A program made the position numbers and the translations under genes. The notes beneath the pieces were generated by a model. The model was not told the origin of the DNA. It was given only the letters and a program-made list of their open reading frames with translations, and searched no databases. This document shows, piece by piece, positions 1-9,196 of a stretch of DNA of 64,000 bases. This stretch comes from Kyrpidia tusciae DSM 2912. Its GTDB lineage: Bacteria; Bacillota; Bacilli; Kyrpidiales; Kyrpidiaceae. Position 1 is the stretch's first letter, and every line of letters starts with the position of its first letter. Location: the NCBI RefSeq assembly GCF_000092905.1, contig NC_014098.1:2790001-2854000 (forward strand), in the 5' to 3' direction.

Positions 1-64
1 CCACGATCGCGTCGAATACTTGAAAGAAAAAGTCATGGAACACGACCAAGATGTTCCAGATTAA
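1..64 (+). CDS. 3' end of an unidentified gene (partial)
   Basis: An open frame runs in from the left edge and stops with TAA at 62-64, giving about 20 charged C-terminal residues ending in HDQDVPD. It is followed by a strong hairpin at 90-128, which suits the end of a transcription unit. Too little remains to name a family. Confidence 0.45.
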   Translation, partial: HDRVEYLKEKVMEHDQDVPD

Positions 65-89
65 CCGTAAGCTTTCCGGACGGGCATGA

Positions 90-128
90 CCGGTAAAGGA
101 CCGAAAACATCGTTCGGTCCTTTACCGG
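90..128. terminator. Perfect 16-bp inverted repeat, probable terminator
   Basis: Arms at 90-105 and 113-128 are exact reverse complements with a 7-nt loop. The stem would be very stable, but no T-tract follows on either strand, so a factor-assisted terminator or RNA-stability element is as likely as an intrinsic terminator. It lies between the partial gene at the left edge and the RND operon promoter at 182. Confidence 0.45.
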
Positions 129-181
129 TCGATGCACACCCTCATTTGGCGATCCCTCGGAGTTAATTTGCCAGCGATACC

Positions 182-240
182 TTGACAGCGATGCTTGCGA
201 CGCGTATATTGTTTTTGGGTTTGTTAGTAAGCACTTACAT
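182..240 (+). promoter_or_regulatory. RND operon promoter with a TetR-type operator
   Basis: A consensus -35 (TTGACA, 182-187) and -10 (TATATT, 205-210) are separated by 17 bp. Just after the expected start site lies GTAAG-CA-CTTAC (227-238) inside TAGTAAGCACTTACAT (225-240). The same GCACTTACAT string occurs in a second palindrome in front of the tetR gene at 5388-5403. A shared operator in both promoters is inferred, with TetR binding blocking RND transcription. Confidence 0.7.
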
Positions 241-341
241 ACAATCATGCGGGATTGTGTTCCCAATCCGACAGGGCAGAGATGCGTCGCTCGAAGAAAC
301 GGATGCGATTGACCAGGGCGAAGGGGTGGTGTTGCTCAAGG

Positions 342-1583
342 ATGACGGAGTTAAAACGAAAGAACATCGTACTTTGGATAGCACTCATTGCCTTGTTCGC
401 GTTATCCTTCGTGTTGTCCGGGTGCCAGACGAAGACGGAAACAGTCGATTTTCCTGGCATACCGGTCGAGGTGACGCGTCTAAAACGCGGTGAAATTGTC
501 CACGAAAGCGCGTATTACGGAGAGACGGAGAGCAGAACTCGCGTAACAGTCAGCGCGAAAGTTTCCGGGACTGTCAACCACCTGGCGAAACATAATGGTG
601 ACCGGGTCGATCAGGGCGAACTCATCCTGAGCCTTGACAATACTGACATCGAAGCGACGGTGGCGCAAGCTGCTGCTGCAGTTCAAGTGGCCGAAGCGAA
701 TGTGGAGAAGATCAAAAAAGGGCCTGAACCGGAAGAAATAACCGCCGCAAAAGAGAACGTGCGTCAGGCTGAGATCGCCGTCGAGGCCGCACGTACCAAC
801 CTTGAGCGGACGAAAAAACTTTTTGAAAACGGGGTCGTGAGTTTGAAAGAATCGGAAAACGTGCAACACGAATATGACCTTGCCATGTCGAGACTCGCCG
901 CCGCCGAACAAAATCTTTTGCTTCTCAAGCGCTCACCAACCCCGGAGGCGGTCGCCGTTGCTGAAGCGGAACTCAATAAGGCCAGAACCTCTTATCATAC
1001 GGCTCTCTCGAAGCGCAACGATGCTCGCGTGATAAGTCCTGTATCCGGTTATATCTCGGGACTTGTTATTCAAGAAGGGGAATTTTTGGCTGCCGGGACA
1101 CCGTTTGCCGTGATCGAGAATCCCAACGCCTTCCACATTACGGTGCGGGTTTCAGAAAGCGACATCCATTTCGTTCGTTTGGGTGACAACGTGACCGTGA
1201 AGTTTCCAACTCTTCAGCTTTCGACCACGGGGGTAGTCGATGAAGTCTCGCCATCGGCCGATCCGCGCACAGGTCTGTTCCCAGTGAAACTCACGATTGA
1301 AAACCATGACGGTCAAGTGAAACCCGGCATGGTCGCGAACGTCATCATCCCCCTTGAACGGCATGGATCAGCTCTCGTCGTGCCGACGAACGCAGTCATC
1401 AACGACAAGGGCGATACATACGTGTATGTCGTCGAAAAGGGCGTTGCCAGAAAAAGGAAGGTCAATACGGGCATTCGCAGCGAACAATACGTAGAAATCA
1501 TCGACGGGCTGTCCGTCGATGAAGTGGTTATCACCGCAGGCGTCGACCTCCTCGTCGACGGAGAGAGGGTTGTCGTGAGATGA
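342..1583 (+). CDS. RND efflux adaptor lipoprotein (HlyD/MFP family)
   Basis: This is the membrane-fusion subunit of a tripartite-type efflux pump; in a Gram-positive it would be lipid-anchored on the outer face of the membrane. The start ATG at 342 gives a signal peptide with lipobox LSGC; GTGG-rich sequence at 323-329 is the likely ribosome site, although in-frame starts exist further upstream (303, 255). After the lipobox come a barrel-sandwich half, an alpha-helical hairpin rich in Ala/Glu (about residues 80-200), the returning lipoyl half and a beta-barrel with the PGMVANVIIP segment. The stop overlaps the ATG of the RND permease (ATGA), showing translational coupling. No outer-membrane factor is encoded, as expected for a monoderm. 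Confidence 0.85.
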   Translation: MTELKRKNIVLWIALIALFALSFVLSGCQTKTETVDFPGIPVEVTRLKRGEIVHESAYYGETESRTRVTVSAKVSGTVNHLAKHNGDRVDQGELILSLDNTDIEATVAQAAAAVQVAEANVEKIKKGPEPEEITAAKENVRQAEIAVEAARTNLERTKKLFENGVVSLKESENVQHEYDLAMSRLAAAEQNLLLLKRSPTPEAVAVAEAELNKARTSYHTALSKRNDARVISPVSGYISGLVIQEGEFLAAGTPFAVIENPNAFHITVRVSESDIHFVRLGDNVTVKFPTLQLSTTGVVDEVSPSADPRTGLFPVKLTIENHDGQVKPGMVANVIIPLERHGSALVVPTNAVINDKGDTYVYVVEKGVARKRKVNTGIRSEQYVEIIDGLSVDEVVITAGVDLLVDGERVVVR

Positions 1584-4500
1584 GCTTTTATCATACATCT
1601 GTCAAACGGCCCCTCACGATTTCGATGATTGTCGTCATCGTTATGCTGCTCGGAATGTACGTTTTTTTCCGCATCCCGATTGATCTCTTTCCGGACATTG
1701 AGACGCCGGTCGTTACCGTCACGGTCAAGTACCCCGGTGCCTCACCGGAAGAGGTCGAAAACGGCGTTACCGATGTGCTCGAAAAAGAATTGAATACGCT
1801 GGAAAATTTAAAGCGGATCAGTTCCGTAAGCTCACAAAATGTCGCGCGCATTTTTGTTGAATTTAACTATGGGACGAATATCGATCTGGCCGAGAACAAA
1901 GTAAAATCCAAAATCGATGCGGTGCTGGGTGATCTGCCGTCCACCATCGAGGTCCCTGTCGTTGAGAAAGTGAGTCCCGCCGACCTGCCCGTCGTCGAAG
2001 TGGCCCTTTTCGGTGAACGCGATGACGTCGATCTCAAGATGCTCACGACATTTGCTGAAGACTGGATCAAACCGTCATTTCAGAAGATACCGGGTGTCGC
2101 TTCGGTGACCGTATTCGGAGGACGGACGAATGAAGTATCGGTTGCTTTGGATCCCAATCGCCTACAAGCATTCCACCTCAGCATCAATCAAGTTGAAGAG
2201 GCCATCAAGAAAGACAGCGTCACGCTCGCAGTCGGCAAAGCTCGAGAAGGGCAAAAAGAACTCTCCGTCAAAGTCGATGCCGACCTTCGCGATTTGTACC
2301 AACTCGAAAATATATCCATTCCCACGCCAACGGGGCCGCCGGTGCGCTTAAAAGACCTCGGCACCGTGAAGACCCAAGAAGCGGAAAACAATCAATACGC
2401 GTACTATAACGGCCAAAAGGCGTTGGCCATGTTTGTATATAAACAAAAAGATGCCAACACGCTTGACGTTGCCAGGCGCCTGAAGGCTGAGATCGAACGA
2501 ATACGACCCGAATTGCAAACTGCGGGCGCAAACATCGCGGTGACCAATGATTCCTCCGCGTTTATCGACAAGTCGATTCGCACGCTGGCCGAACATGGGC
2601 TCATCGGAGCGACGCTTGCCGTGGTCATTCTTTATCTATTTTTAGCCGACGTAGCAGCAACGCTCGTCGTTTCAACGGCGATTCCGATCTCCATTGTGAC
2701 GACGTTTTTGTTGATGTATTTCTCTAATTTAAGCATCAACCTGATCACGCTTGGAGCTCTTACGCTCGGAATCGGGCTCATGATCGACGATGCCGTTGTC
2801 GTTCTGGAAAACATTTTCCGGCACTACCGCGAAGAAAGAAAAACGGTTTTTCAAGCCGCTGTGGATGGAGTACGCCAAATTTCGGCGCCGGTCATCGCAA
2901 GCACCATCACGAAAATGATCGTCTTTTTGCCACTGCTCTTTGTCCAAGGCCTGACGGGACAACTCTTCTTGCCGCTTGCCTTGACGGTCATGTATTCACT
3001 TTTGGCTTCGCTCGTCGTTTCACTTACCGTAACACCGACGATCACGGCCATGCTCCTTGGTTTATCGGAGCGGTCAAAGTGGCTGTCTCGCCAGGGGAAA
3101 ATAGCCCGTTTTCTCACCACTTCGCGCCACAAACTCCTGAATGGGTACAGAGGCTTTCTCGAATGGGCTTTGAATCACAAGGCGTTCGTTCTTTTACCTG
3201 CCGTGATCAGTGTGGTCATCGGCGTAGCGCTCGCGCCGCTTATCGGAGGGGAGTTTATGCCGAAGATGGACAGCGGCGAATTTACGATTCACATCGATAT
3301 GCCGCCCGGTGCCAAGACCGCGGAGACAGACCGCGTTGTCAAAAGCATTCTCGATCGGTTACATGCGATTCCAGAAGTTCAGGAGACATTTGTCGGACTG
3401 GGCGCTACGCAATCGAACCCGACCATCGAGCAAACCGATAAAGCGTACATAAACGTCAATCTTCTTGGCAAGCGCGACCGGAAGCGAAGCACCGCAGACG
3501 TCGTTGAAATGGTACGCAGGGAGCTTGCCATGCCGGGCGTTAAACTTAAAGTTCAAGAAAAAGGGTTTGTCGTTTCTTCGCTATTTTCCTCTGATCCTGT
3601 CTACATTACAGTAAAAGGGGAAAATATCGATATGCTCAACCAGATCTCGTCGGACATCACCCGTATGGTGCGCACCATTCCCGGTGTCCGCGATGCGGAT
3701 AATAGCCTCGGATTAAAAAAGGTCGAGTTTGTTCTGAACGTTGATCAAGAAAAAGCGAAATTGCATGGCTTGGATGTGCTAACGATCAGCCGAATGATGA
3801 AAACGATGATCGATGGAGATGTCGTCGCCAGTTTAAAAACGAAGACAGGTGATATCGACATTCGCGTCGGTTACGATCTTACTAGTGGGCAAAAACCAAG
3901 CATCCATGAACTGTTGGCGCTGTCCATTCCGACACAAAATGGGTTTGTACCGCTTTCAGATCTCGTCGTCACCGGACAAAATTCAAGCCCGTCCGACATT
4001 TACCGCGAAAATCAGGTGCGGATGGCTTTTGTGACCGCCGACCTGTACCAGACTGATCTGCAGACGGTCAACGCCGCCATTCACAAACAACTCGAATCGT
4101 ATCCTTTGCCAAAAGGCTATACGATCGAGTTCGGCGGAGAAACAAAAGACATGGCTGAATCGTTTTCTCAACTCGGTATCTCACTCATTTTGGCCATCAT
4201 TTTAATCTATGCCGTCATGGTCGCTGAATTTGAGACGTTTCGGCATCCGTTCATTATCATGTTTTCCATTCCCGCGACGGCGATCGGCATCACAGGAAGT
4301 TTGCTTCTGTTCAATCGGCATTTTAGCATTTCCTCAATCATGGGGATGATCATGCTTGCGGGGATCATCGTAAGCAATGGAATCGTCATGATCGACCTCA
4401 TGAAGCAACTGCGGGAGAAAGGTTTAAGCGCCCGAGAAGCGGTACTTCGGGCCGGGCCGCTGCGCCTTACACCCGTGCTCATCACCGCTGGGGCGGCCGT

Positions 4501-4711
4501 TTTTGCAGTTCTTCCTCTGGCCGTCGCGACCAGTGAAGGGTCGGAAATGAACGCCCCGATGGCGACCGTCGTCATGGGGGGCTTGAGTGTCGGTACCCTC
4601 ATCACGCTCGTCATCATTCCGGTTCTCTACGACGGGATGGAGACGTTACGCGCCCGTCGTAAGCGGTATCCAGACCGAAGTGCCGAAAAGGCTGAGGTGT
4701 TGGACAAATGA
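1580..4711 (+). CDS. RND family efflux transporter permease
   Basis: A proton-driven multidrug/solvent exporter of the HAE1/AcrB type, 1,043 residues as is usual for the family. It shows the typical two-fold repeat: TM1 near residues 12-32, a periplasmic porter region, six helices at about 335-540 with the proton-relay aspartate pair in GIGLMIDDAVVVLEN (about residues 395-410), a second large loop, and helices at about 860-1020 with SIMGMIMLAGIIVSNGIVM. ATGA overlap with the adaptor gene indicates co-translation. The gene and its partner look richer in A+T than the DNA beyond 5.7 kb, which suggests acquisition. The substrate cannot be read from the sequence. Confidence 0.92.
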   Translation: MSFYHTSVKRPLTISMIVVIVMLLGMYVFFRIPIDLFPDIETPVVTVTVKYPGASPEEVENGVTDVLEKELNTLENLKRISSVSSQNVARIFVEFNYGTNIDLAENKVKSKIDAVLGDLPSTIEVPVVEKVSPADLPVVEVALFGERDDVDLKMLTTFAEDWIKPSFQKIPGVASVTVFGGRTNEVSVALDPNRLQAFHLSINQVEEAIKKDSVTLAVGKAREGQKELSVKVDADLRDLYQLENISIPTPTGPPVRLKDLGTVKTQEAENNQYAYYNGQKALAMFVYKQKDANTLDVARRLKAEIERIRPELQTAGANIAVTNDSSAFIDKSIRTLAEHGLIGATLAVVILYLFLADVAATLVVSTAIPISIVTTFLLMYFSNLSINLITLGALTLGIGLMIDDAVVVLENIFRHYREERKTVFQAAVDGVRQISAPVIASTITKMIVFLPLLFVQGLTGQLFLPLALTVMYSLLASLVVSLTVTPTITAMLLGLSERSKWLSRQGKIARFLTTSRHKLLNGYRGFLEWALNHKAFVLLPAVISVVIGVALAPLIGGEFMPKMDSGEFTIHIDMPPGAKTAETDRVVKSILDRLHAIPEVQETFVGLGATQSNPTIEQTDKAYINVNLLGKRDRKRSTADVVEMVRRELAMPGVKLKVQEKGFVVSSLFSSDPVYITVKGENIDMLNQISSDITRMVRTIPGVRDADNSLGLKKVEFVLNVDQEKAKLHGLDVLTISRMMKTMIDGDVVASLKTKTGDIDIRVGYDLTSGQKPSIHELLALSIPTQNGFVPLSDLVVTGQNSSPSDIYRENQVRMAFVTADLYQTDLQTVNAAIHKQLESYPLPKGYTIEFGGETKDMAESFSQLGISLILAIILIYAVMVAEFETFRHPFIIMFSIPATAIGITGSLLLFNRHFSISSIMGMIMLAGIIVSNGIVMIDLMKQLREKGLSAREAVLRAGPLRLTPVLITAGAAVFAVLPLAVATSEGSEMNAPMATVVMGGLSVGTLITLVIIPVLYDGMETLRARRKRYPDRSAEKAEVLDK

Positions 4712-4795
4712 TCACTGTCTAAGACAGGTACGAGTGCCGTGATCAACATATGCGATGCCATTGATTGGGTTGCGCGGCGGCATTCGGTGGATGAG

Positions 4796-5371
4796 CTACG
4801 GTGTTCGCCGGATCAGCGTTAAAATGGCCGCGGTGTACCGCTCAACGAGGGTCTCCTGTTCTTCAGGTGACAGCACGTGAAAGGGAGGGTCGGTCGGCTG
4901 AACGATGTGTCCGAGAAAAATGCCGTATAAAAGTCGCATCGCCGGTTCGGCCGACGTTTTGATTCCACGCGCATTGAAATGCCATTCGACGGCCCGACCG
5001 ACTTCTTTAATGATAAGTTTTGGAAGATCGATTTCCGGCGGCAGGCGGTGGAGGAGACTCTCGGCGATCAACATGCGGAGCACCGGCGTGTGATGGGAGA
5101 TGAACATCAATCGGTTCTGAAGCAAACGCCGAAAAAATATAGGTGATTCGCATTCCTCGGCGGTTTCTAAGATGTCGGGAATGAAACGTCGCTCGATATA
5201 AGGCTTGAATGCCGCTAAAAACAGGTTGCGTTTGCTCCCGAATTTACGAAACAACGTCAACTCGGCCACGCCGGCCGCTTTAGCGATCTCCATTGTGGTG
5301 CCTTTTTCATATCCTTTTTCGATGAATACGTTCCGCGCTGCCTTAAGGATTTGTTCCATTTTATCCGCCAA
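4796..5371 (-). CDS. TetR/AcrR family transcriptional regulator
   Basis: A 191-residue repressor with the N-terminal helix-turn-helix IAKAAGVAELTLFRKFGSK and a divergent ligand-binding C-terminal half. I chose TTG at 5371-5369 because GAGGTG lies 7 nt upstream and translation then begins ADKMEQILKAARNVF, as in family members; a longer frame upstream would read through the operator. It is convergent with the RND pair. Its promoter carries the same half-sites (GTAAG / CTTAC) as the RND promoter, so it most likely represses both the pump and itself until an effector binds. Confidence 0.88.
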   Translation of the reverse strand: MADKMEQILKAARNVFIEKGYEKGTTMEIAKAAGVAELTLFRKFGSKRNLFLAAFKPYIERRFIPDILETAEECESPIFFRRLLQNRLMFISHHTPVLRMLIAESLLHRLPPEIDLPKLIIKEVGRAVEWHFNARGIKTSAEPAMRLLYGIFLGHIVQPTDPPFHVLSPEEQETLVERYTAAILTLIRRTP

Positions 5372-5387
5372 AGGTGAACACCTCACC

Positions 5388-5403
5388 GTAAGTTTGCACT
5401 TAC
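5388..5403 (-). promoter_or_regulatory. TetR operator in the tetR promoter
   Basis: GTAAGT-TTGC-ACTTAC is a perfect 6-bp half-site palindrome, 17 nt before the TTG start. On the minus strand a -10-like TTATACT lies just upstream (about 5410-5417). The right part GCACTTACAT is identical to the operator at 231-240 in the RND promoter; the centre differs (4 bp here against CA there). Autoregulation is inferred. Confidence 0.6.
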
Positions 5404-5419
5404 ATCGGAAGTATAACAC

Positions 5420-5723
5420 ATCGGGCCGCCGGCTTTTCCTCATAACCGTCCTGATAGTCCCAGGAGTCGTGTAAATTGGGACTCCGAAAATGGACAAAAG
5501 AAGCCATCGTTGTGCCTACTCGAACGTGCGAGATCATCCTGGGGGGCCTGTTGGCGGCCACCGCCGCATCCCAGGCATCCACCGGCAGCAACTCTCCGCG
5601 ATTTCTTATTGTGCCATGCGATCCGCGGCTTGCGGGCAAAGACGGCCGATATGGAGCAGCCCCTTGACAACCGAGGCGCGGAAATCAATGTTATGAGTAG
5701 GTCCTCAATCAGGAGGTGCGTCC
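5420..5723. other. Intergenic stretch without a recognisable gene
   Basis: Short frames occur on both strands but none has a convincing start, ribosome site or family motif. Near its right end TTGACA (5664-5669) is followed 18-19 bp later by an ATGTTATG box, a possible promoter for the decayed tetR and the ABC efflux operon. GC content rises sharply across this stretch relative to the RND module. Confidence 0.35.
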
Positions 5724-6048
5724 ATGAAGGAGTCCTCTGAAGGACGCCGGTCCGGAGACGCACGCCCGTCGCCCAGCAGCCGGCCGTTGAAAATCCGGCA
5801 TCCGGATCCGCGCAGGGGTTCTACAACCTCCTCGATCTTTTCTCCAGAGAGGACATCACGGACCGGCATTGGCGCATCCTGGAGCCGGCCAGCCGGGTCT
5901 TTTCCGAAAAAGGACTCAGCGCCGCCTGGACGCTTTCCCCGACTTTTTCCCCTGGAAAGACAAAGAGGTGGAGACCCGGCGGATGCTGGACATCCACCTC
6001 CATGGGATTGTGCGTCGCGACGAGATGGACGCTGCAAAGGAGGAAAAT
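5724..6048 (+). pseudogene. Decayed TetR-type regulator upstream of the ABC efflux genes
   Basis: AGGAGG (about 5710) precedes ATG 5724, but the frame soon becomes non-protein-like. In the frame starting near 5780 one reads HWRILEPASRVFSEKGLSAA (about 5865-5925), very like the first helices of TetR proteins. In a different frame just after it lies ETRRMLDIHLHGIVRRDE (about 5970-6023), resembling a TetR C-terminal helix. The core of about 100 residues is missing. I read this as a tetR gene with an internal deletion and frameshifts, left in the usual position of a local repressor. Confidence 0.45.
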
Positions 6049-6051
6049 GCC

Positions 6052-7242
6052 ATGCACACGAGCCTCCGTCTGCCCTTGGTTGCGGTCCTGCTGAGTCTTG
6101 TCCTCACGGGGTGCGGCCAGTCCGAGACGCCGGTGTATTCCGGCACCATCGAGGGCACCGAGATCCCCATTCAAACCGAGGTGGGCGGGACTGTTCAGAG
6201 CCTGCCCGTGGCCGAAGGGGCATCCGTCAAAAAGGGCCAGCTGCTGGTCGCCTTGGATGACCAATCGTATCAACTTCAGGTACAGGGGGCAGGGGCCGGC
6301 GTGGACGCCGCTCTCGCCGCCCTTCGGGACGCCGAGGCCGGGAGCCGGGCCCAGGAAATCGCCGCCGCCATGGCCGCCGTCGATCAAACCCGGGCCCTGG
6401 CCGATCAGTCCGCCGCCAACAGCAAAGCCGCCGGGGAACAAGTGAACGCGTTGATCGCCAACCAGAGTCAGTTGATGAGCAACCTCAAAGGGGCCCAGGA
6501 TACCTTGGCTTACCAGCAACAACAGCTCGCCCGGGTCCAGGCCCTGCAACAGGCCGGGGCGGCCACCCAAGAGCAGGTGGATGCCGCCCAGCAGGCGGTC
6601 AATCAGGCCCAGACCCAGGTGGATAACCTCCAGGCTCAGCTTCAAGGCATTCAGGCCCAGATCCGCCAAGCGCAGAATGCCCAGGCCGCCGCCCAGAGCG
6701 GATACGCCTCGGCTCTGGCCAATGAACGCTCCGCCCAGGCCAAGCTCGACCTGCTCAAAGCCGGGGCTACCGACCAGCATCTCAAACAGTTGATCGCCAT
6801 GAAAGATCAGGCGGACGCGAAACTGGCCGAGGCCCGACTTCAACTGGAGAAAACCCGGGTCCTCGCCCCGGCGGACGGCATCCTGTTGCGCCGAGACGTG
6901 GAGGTGGGCCAAGTGGTCAAACCCGGGGCCACCCTAGGGATGCTTCTGAAAACGAACGAGCTAAAAGTGGTTATTTACATACCCGAAGCAGATTTGGGCC
7001 GGGTGAAACTGGGTCAACCGGCCGCCATACGGGTGGACGCCTATCCCGGGGAAACGTTCTCCGGCCGGGTTTCCGTCATCGCCGACCGGGCGGAGTTTAC
7101 GCCGAAAAATGTGCAGACACCCGATGAGCGCGCCAAGATGGTGTTTGCGGTGACGGTGGAGATCACGTCGGGCCTGGACCGGTTGCGGGCGGGGATGCCT
7201 GCGGATGTGGTCCTGGGCGGTCCGGCGGGAGGTGCGTCATGA
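6052..7242 (+). CDS. HlyD-family adaptor lipoprotein of an ABC exporter
   Basis: Start ATG at 6052 with AAAGGAGG 8 nt upstream gives a lipoprotein signal ending LVLTGC. The mature protein (about 375 residues) has a biotinyl-lipoyl half (GTVQSLPVAEGASVKKGQ), a very long Gln/Ala-rich coiled-coil hairpin (about residues 80-265), the second half-motif (RVLAPADGILLRRDVEVGQ) and a beta-barrel. It is the adaptor of a YbhG/YhiI-like efflux system and is followed, with ATGA overlap, by its ATPase and permease. Codon use is strongly GC-biased, unlike the RND module to the left. The substrate is unknown. Confidence 0.85.
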   Translation: MHTSLRLPLVAVLLSLVLTGCGQSETPVYSGTIEGTEIPIQTEVGGTVQSLPVAEGASVKKGQLLVALDDQSYQLQVQGAGAGVDAALAALRDAEAGSRAQEIAAAMAAVDQTRALADQSAANSKAAGEQVNALIANQSQLMSNLKGAQDTLAYQQQQLARVQALQQAGAATQEQVDAAQQAVNQAQTQVDNLQAQLQGIQAQIRQAQNAQAAAQSGYASALANERSAQAKLDLLKAGATDQHLKQLIAMKDQADAKLAEARLQLEKTRVLAPADGILLRRDVEVGQVVKPGATLGMLLKTNELKVVIYIPEADLGRVKLGQPAAIRVDAYPGETFSGRVSVIADRAEFTPKNVQTPDERAKMVFAVTVEITSGLDRLRAGMPADVVLGGPAGGAS

Positions 7243-8036
7243 GCCGCATCGAAGGAAATGCGGCCGGGGGCGCAAGTCAGGACCCGGCCATCACCTGTAC
7301 GGATCTGACGAAACAGTTCGGTTCCCGGACGGCCGTGGATCGGGTTTCTCTCACCATTCCTCGGGGGGCGATTTACGGTTTTCTCGGTCCGAACGGATCG
7401 GGAAAATCCACCACCATCCGGATGCTCTGCGGGGTGCTGACCCCGACCTCAGGAACCGGCCGGGTGCTGGGCTACGATATCGTTCGGGATGCCGAGGAGA
7501 TCAAGGCCCGAATCGGCTACATGTCCCAGCGGTTCAGCCTCTACGAGGAGCTGACGGTGATGGAGAACCTCGATTTTTACGCCCGAATCTACGGGCTCTC
7601 CGGACCCCGGGTCCGAGAGCGCAAGGAGGAACTGATCGCCCTGGCAGGTCTGACCGGCCGGGAGAAACAGCGGGCCGGCTCCCTCTCCGGCGGTTGGAAG
7701 CAGCGGCTGGCCCTCTCCTGTGCCCTCCTTCATGAGCCCGAGTTGCTGATCCTCGATGAACCCACCGCCGGCGTCGATCCCGTATCGAGGAGAGTTTTCT
7801 GGAATTTGATCCACGACCTGGCCAAAACCGGGGTCACCGTCCTGGTGAGTACCCATTACATGGACGAGGCCGAAACCTGCGACCGGATCGGGTTTATTTT
7901 CTTCGGGAAACTGCTGGTGGACGGAACGCCGGAAGAACTCAAGCGGCAATTCGGGACCTCGACCTTAGATGATGTGTTTATCCAACTCGTTTCCTCCCAG
8001 GAACACCCTCTGGGCGATGGAGGGGGCGCTGCATGA
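7239..8036 (+). CDS. ABC-2 exporter ATP-binding protein
   Basis: A 265-residue single-domain ABC ATPase. Walker A is GPNGSGKSTT, the signature is LSGGWKQRLAL (Trp replaces the more usual Met/Gln), Walker B is LLILDEPTAGVDP and the H-loop is VSTHYMDEAE. Sequence similarity is to the CcmA/YbhF class that powers ABC-2 permeases in drug or polysaccharide export. It overlaps by four bases with both the HlyD gene before it and the permease after it, so the three form one operon. YbhF-type ATPases are often double; this one is a half-size unit and would act as a homodimer. Confidence 0.9.
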   Translation: MSRIEGNAAGGASQDPAITCTDLTKQFGSRTAVDRVSLTIPRGAIYGFLGPNGSGKSTTIRMLCGVLTPTSGTGRVLGYDIVRDAEEIKARIGYMSQRFSLYEELTVMENLDFYARIYGLSGPRVRERKEELIALAGLTGREKQRAGSLSGGWKQRLALSCALLHEPELLILDEPTAGVDPVSRRVFWNLIHDLAKTGVTVLVSTHYMDEAETCDRIGFIFFGKLLVDGTPEELKRQFGTSTLDDVFIQLVSSQEHPLGDGGGAA

Positions 8037-9196
8037 GCAACAAAGGGAAACAGGGTCAATCGTCCTTCCAGTGGAATCGCTTTGTGGCCATTGTGCGGAA
8101 AGAATTCTTACAAATCCGGCGGGACCCCGCGAGCCTGGCCATCGCTTTGGCCATGCCGTTGTTGATGCTGCTCCTGTTCGGATACGCCGTGAACACCGAC
8201 GTGGACCACCTGTCGATGGGGGTGTGGGATCAGGCCAAGACCGCGCAAAGTCGGGAGTTGGTGCAAAATCTGACCAACACGGGGTATTTTGACGAGCGAT
8301 ATCAAGTGGAGGGGTATGGGGAGCTCCAGGGGTTGATGGACAGCGGTCAAATCAAAGTGGGACTGGTGATTCCCCGGGACTACAGCAAGGCTTTGGACAC
8401 CTGGCAACCGGTGGACGTGCAGGTCCTGGTGGACGGGACGGACCCGAACGCCGCCCGGACAGCCCTGGCCAATGCCCAATTGATTCTCCAGAATCGGGCG
8501 ATGGAGGAACAACAAGCCCAGTTGTCGGCGGAGGGTCTCGGTAATGTTCAGATTCCCATTCAGGTGCAAGCCCGGGTGCTCTACAATCCGAACATGAAGA
8601 GTCTGCTCTTTAACATCCCGGCACTGATCGGCCTGATCATGCAAAATGTCACGGCGATTCTGACCGCCTTTACGATTGTCCGGGAGCGGGAGCGGGGGAC
8701 CATGGAGCAGCTGATCGTCACTCCGGTGAGGCCGAGCGAGTTGATCGTGGGGAAACTGACGCCTTACGTCCTCATCGGAATGTTTTCCTTTGTCTTGGTG
8801 TTGGCTGCGGGTACCGCCTGGTTTGGCGTGCCGGTCAAAGGAAGTGTGGGGCTGTTGCTGATCCTGAGCCTGCTGTTCTTGGTCACCGCTTTGGCGATCG
8901 GGATCTTGATCTCCACCGTGGCCAAAACCCAGCTCCAGGCGATGCAGATGGCTTTCGCTTTCATCCTGCCGAGCGTGTTGTTGTCCGGGTTTATTTTTCC
9001 CCGGGAGACCATGCCCCTGGTGATCCAGTGGATCGGGGCGGTGATCCCACTGACCTATTTTCTCGAAATCCTGCGGGGGATCTTCTTGAAAGGAATCGGA
9101 ATCGGGCAACTCTGGCAGGATACGGTGAGCCTGGCGATTTTCGCGGTGCTGTTTTGTACGGTCGCCGTTCTGCGTTTCCGCAAGCGGTTGGATTGA
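8033..9196 (+). CDS. ABC-2 type efflux permease
   Basis: 387 residues with TM1 at about 30-50, a large extracytoplasmic domain (about 55-190), and five more helices in the second half, which matches the ABC2_membrane_3 (YhhJ/YbhS) topology. The conserved REFLQIRRDP motif precedes TM1, and the coupling-helix region FTIVRERERGTMEQLIVTP and the GFIFPRETMP loop are typical. It is co-translated with the ATPase (ATGA). E. coli-type systems have two permeases (YbhS and YbhR); only one is present here, so the transporter may be a homodimer. Confidence 0.88.
   Translation: MSNKGKQGQSSFQWNRFVAIVRKEFLQIRRDPASLAIALAMPLLMLLLFGYAVNTDVDHLSMGVWDQAKTAQSRELVQNLTNTGYFDERYQVEGYGELQGLMDSGQIKVGLVIPRDYSKALDTWQPVDVQVLVDGTDPNAARTALANAQLILQNRAMEEQQAQLSAEGLGNVQIPIQVQARVLYNPNMKSLLFNIPALIGLIMQNVTAILTAFTIVRERERGTMEQLIVTPVRPSELIVGKLTPYVLIGMFSFVLVLAAGTAWFGVPVKGSVGLLLILSLLFLVTALAIGILISTVAKTQLQAMQMAFAFILPSVLLSGFIFPRETMPLVIQWIGAVIPLTYFLEILRGIFLKGIGIGQLWQDTVSLAIFAVLFCTVAVLRFRKRLD

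Noticed and set aside
4709-4745. TGATCAC/GTGATCA hairpin after the RND permease as a terminator
   Set aside because: The arms are 7 bp with a long irregular loop and no T-tract; support is too weak to list as a feature.
5821-6912. 363-residue minus-strand ORF opposite the HlyD gene
   Set aside because: It is Gly/Leu-rich antisense shadow of a high-GC coiled-coil gene, with no ribosome site; the plus strand has clear lipoprotein and lipoyl motifs.
8108-9109. 333-residue minus-strand ORF opposite the ABC permease
   Set aside because: His/Gln-rich composition and no family motifs; complementary to a well-supported membrane protein.
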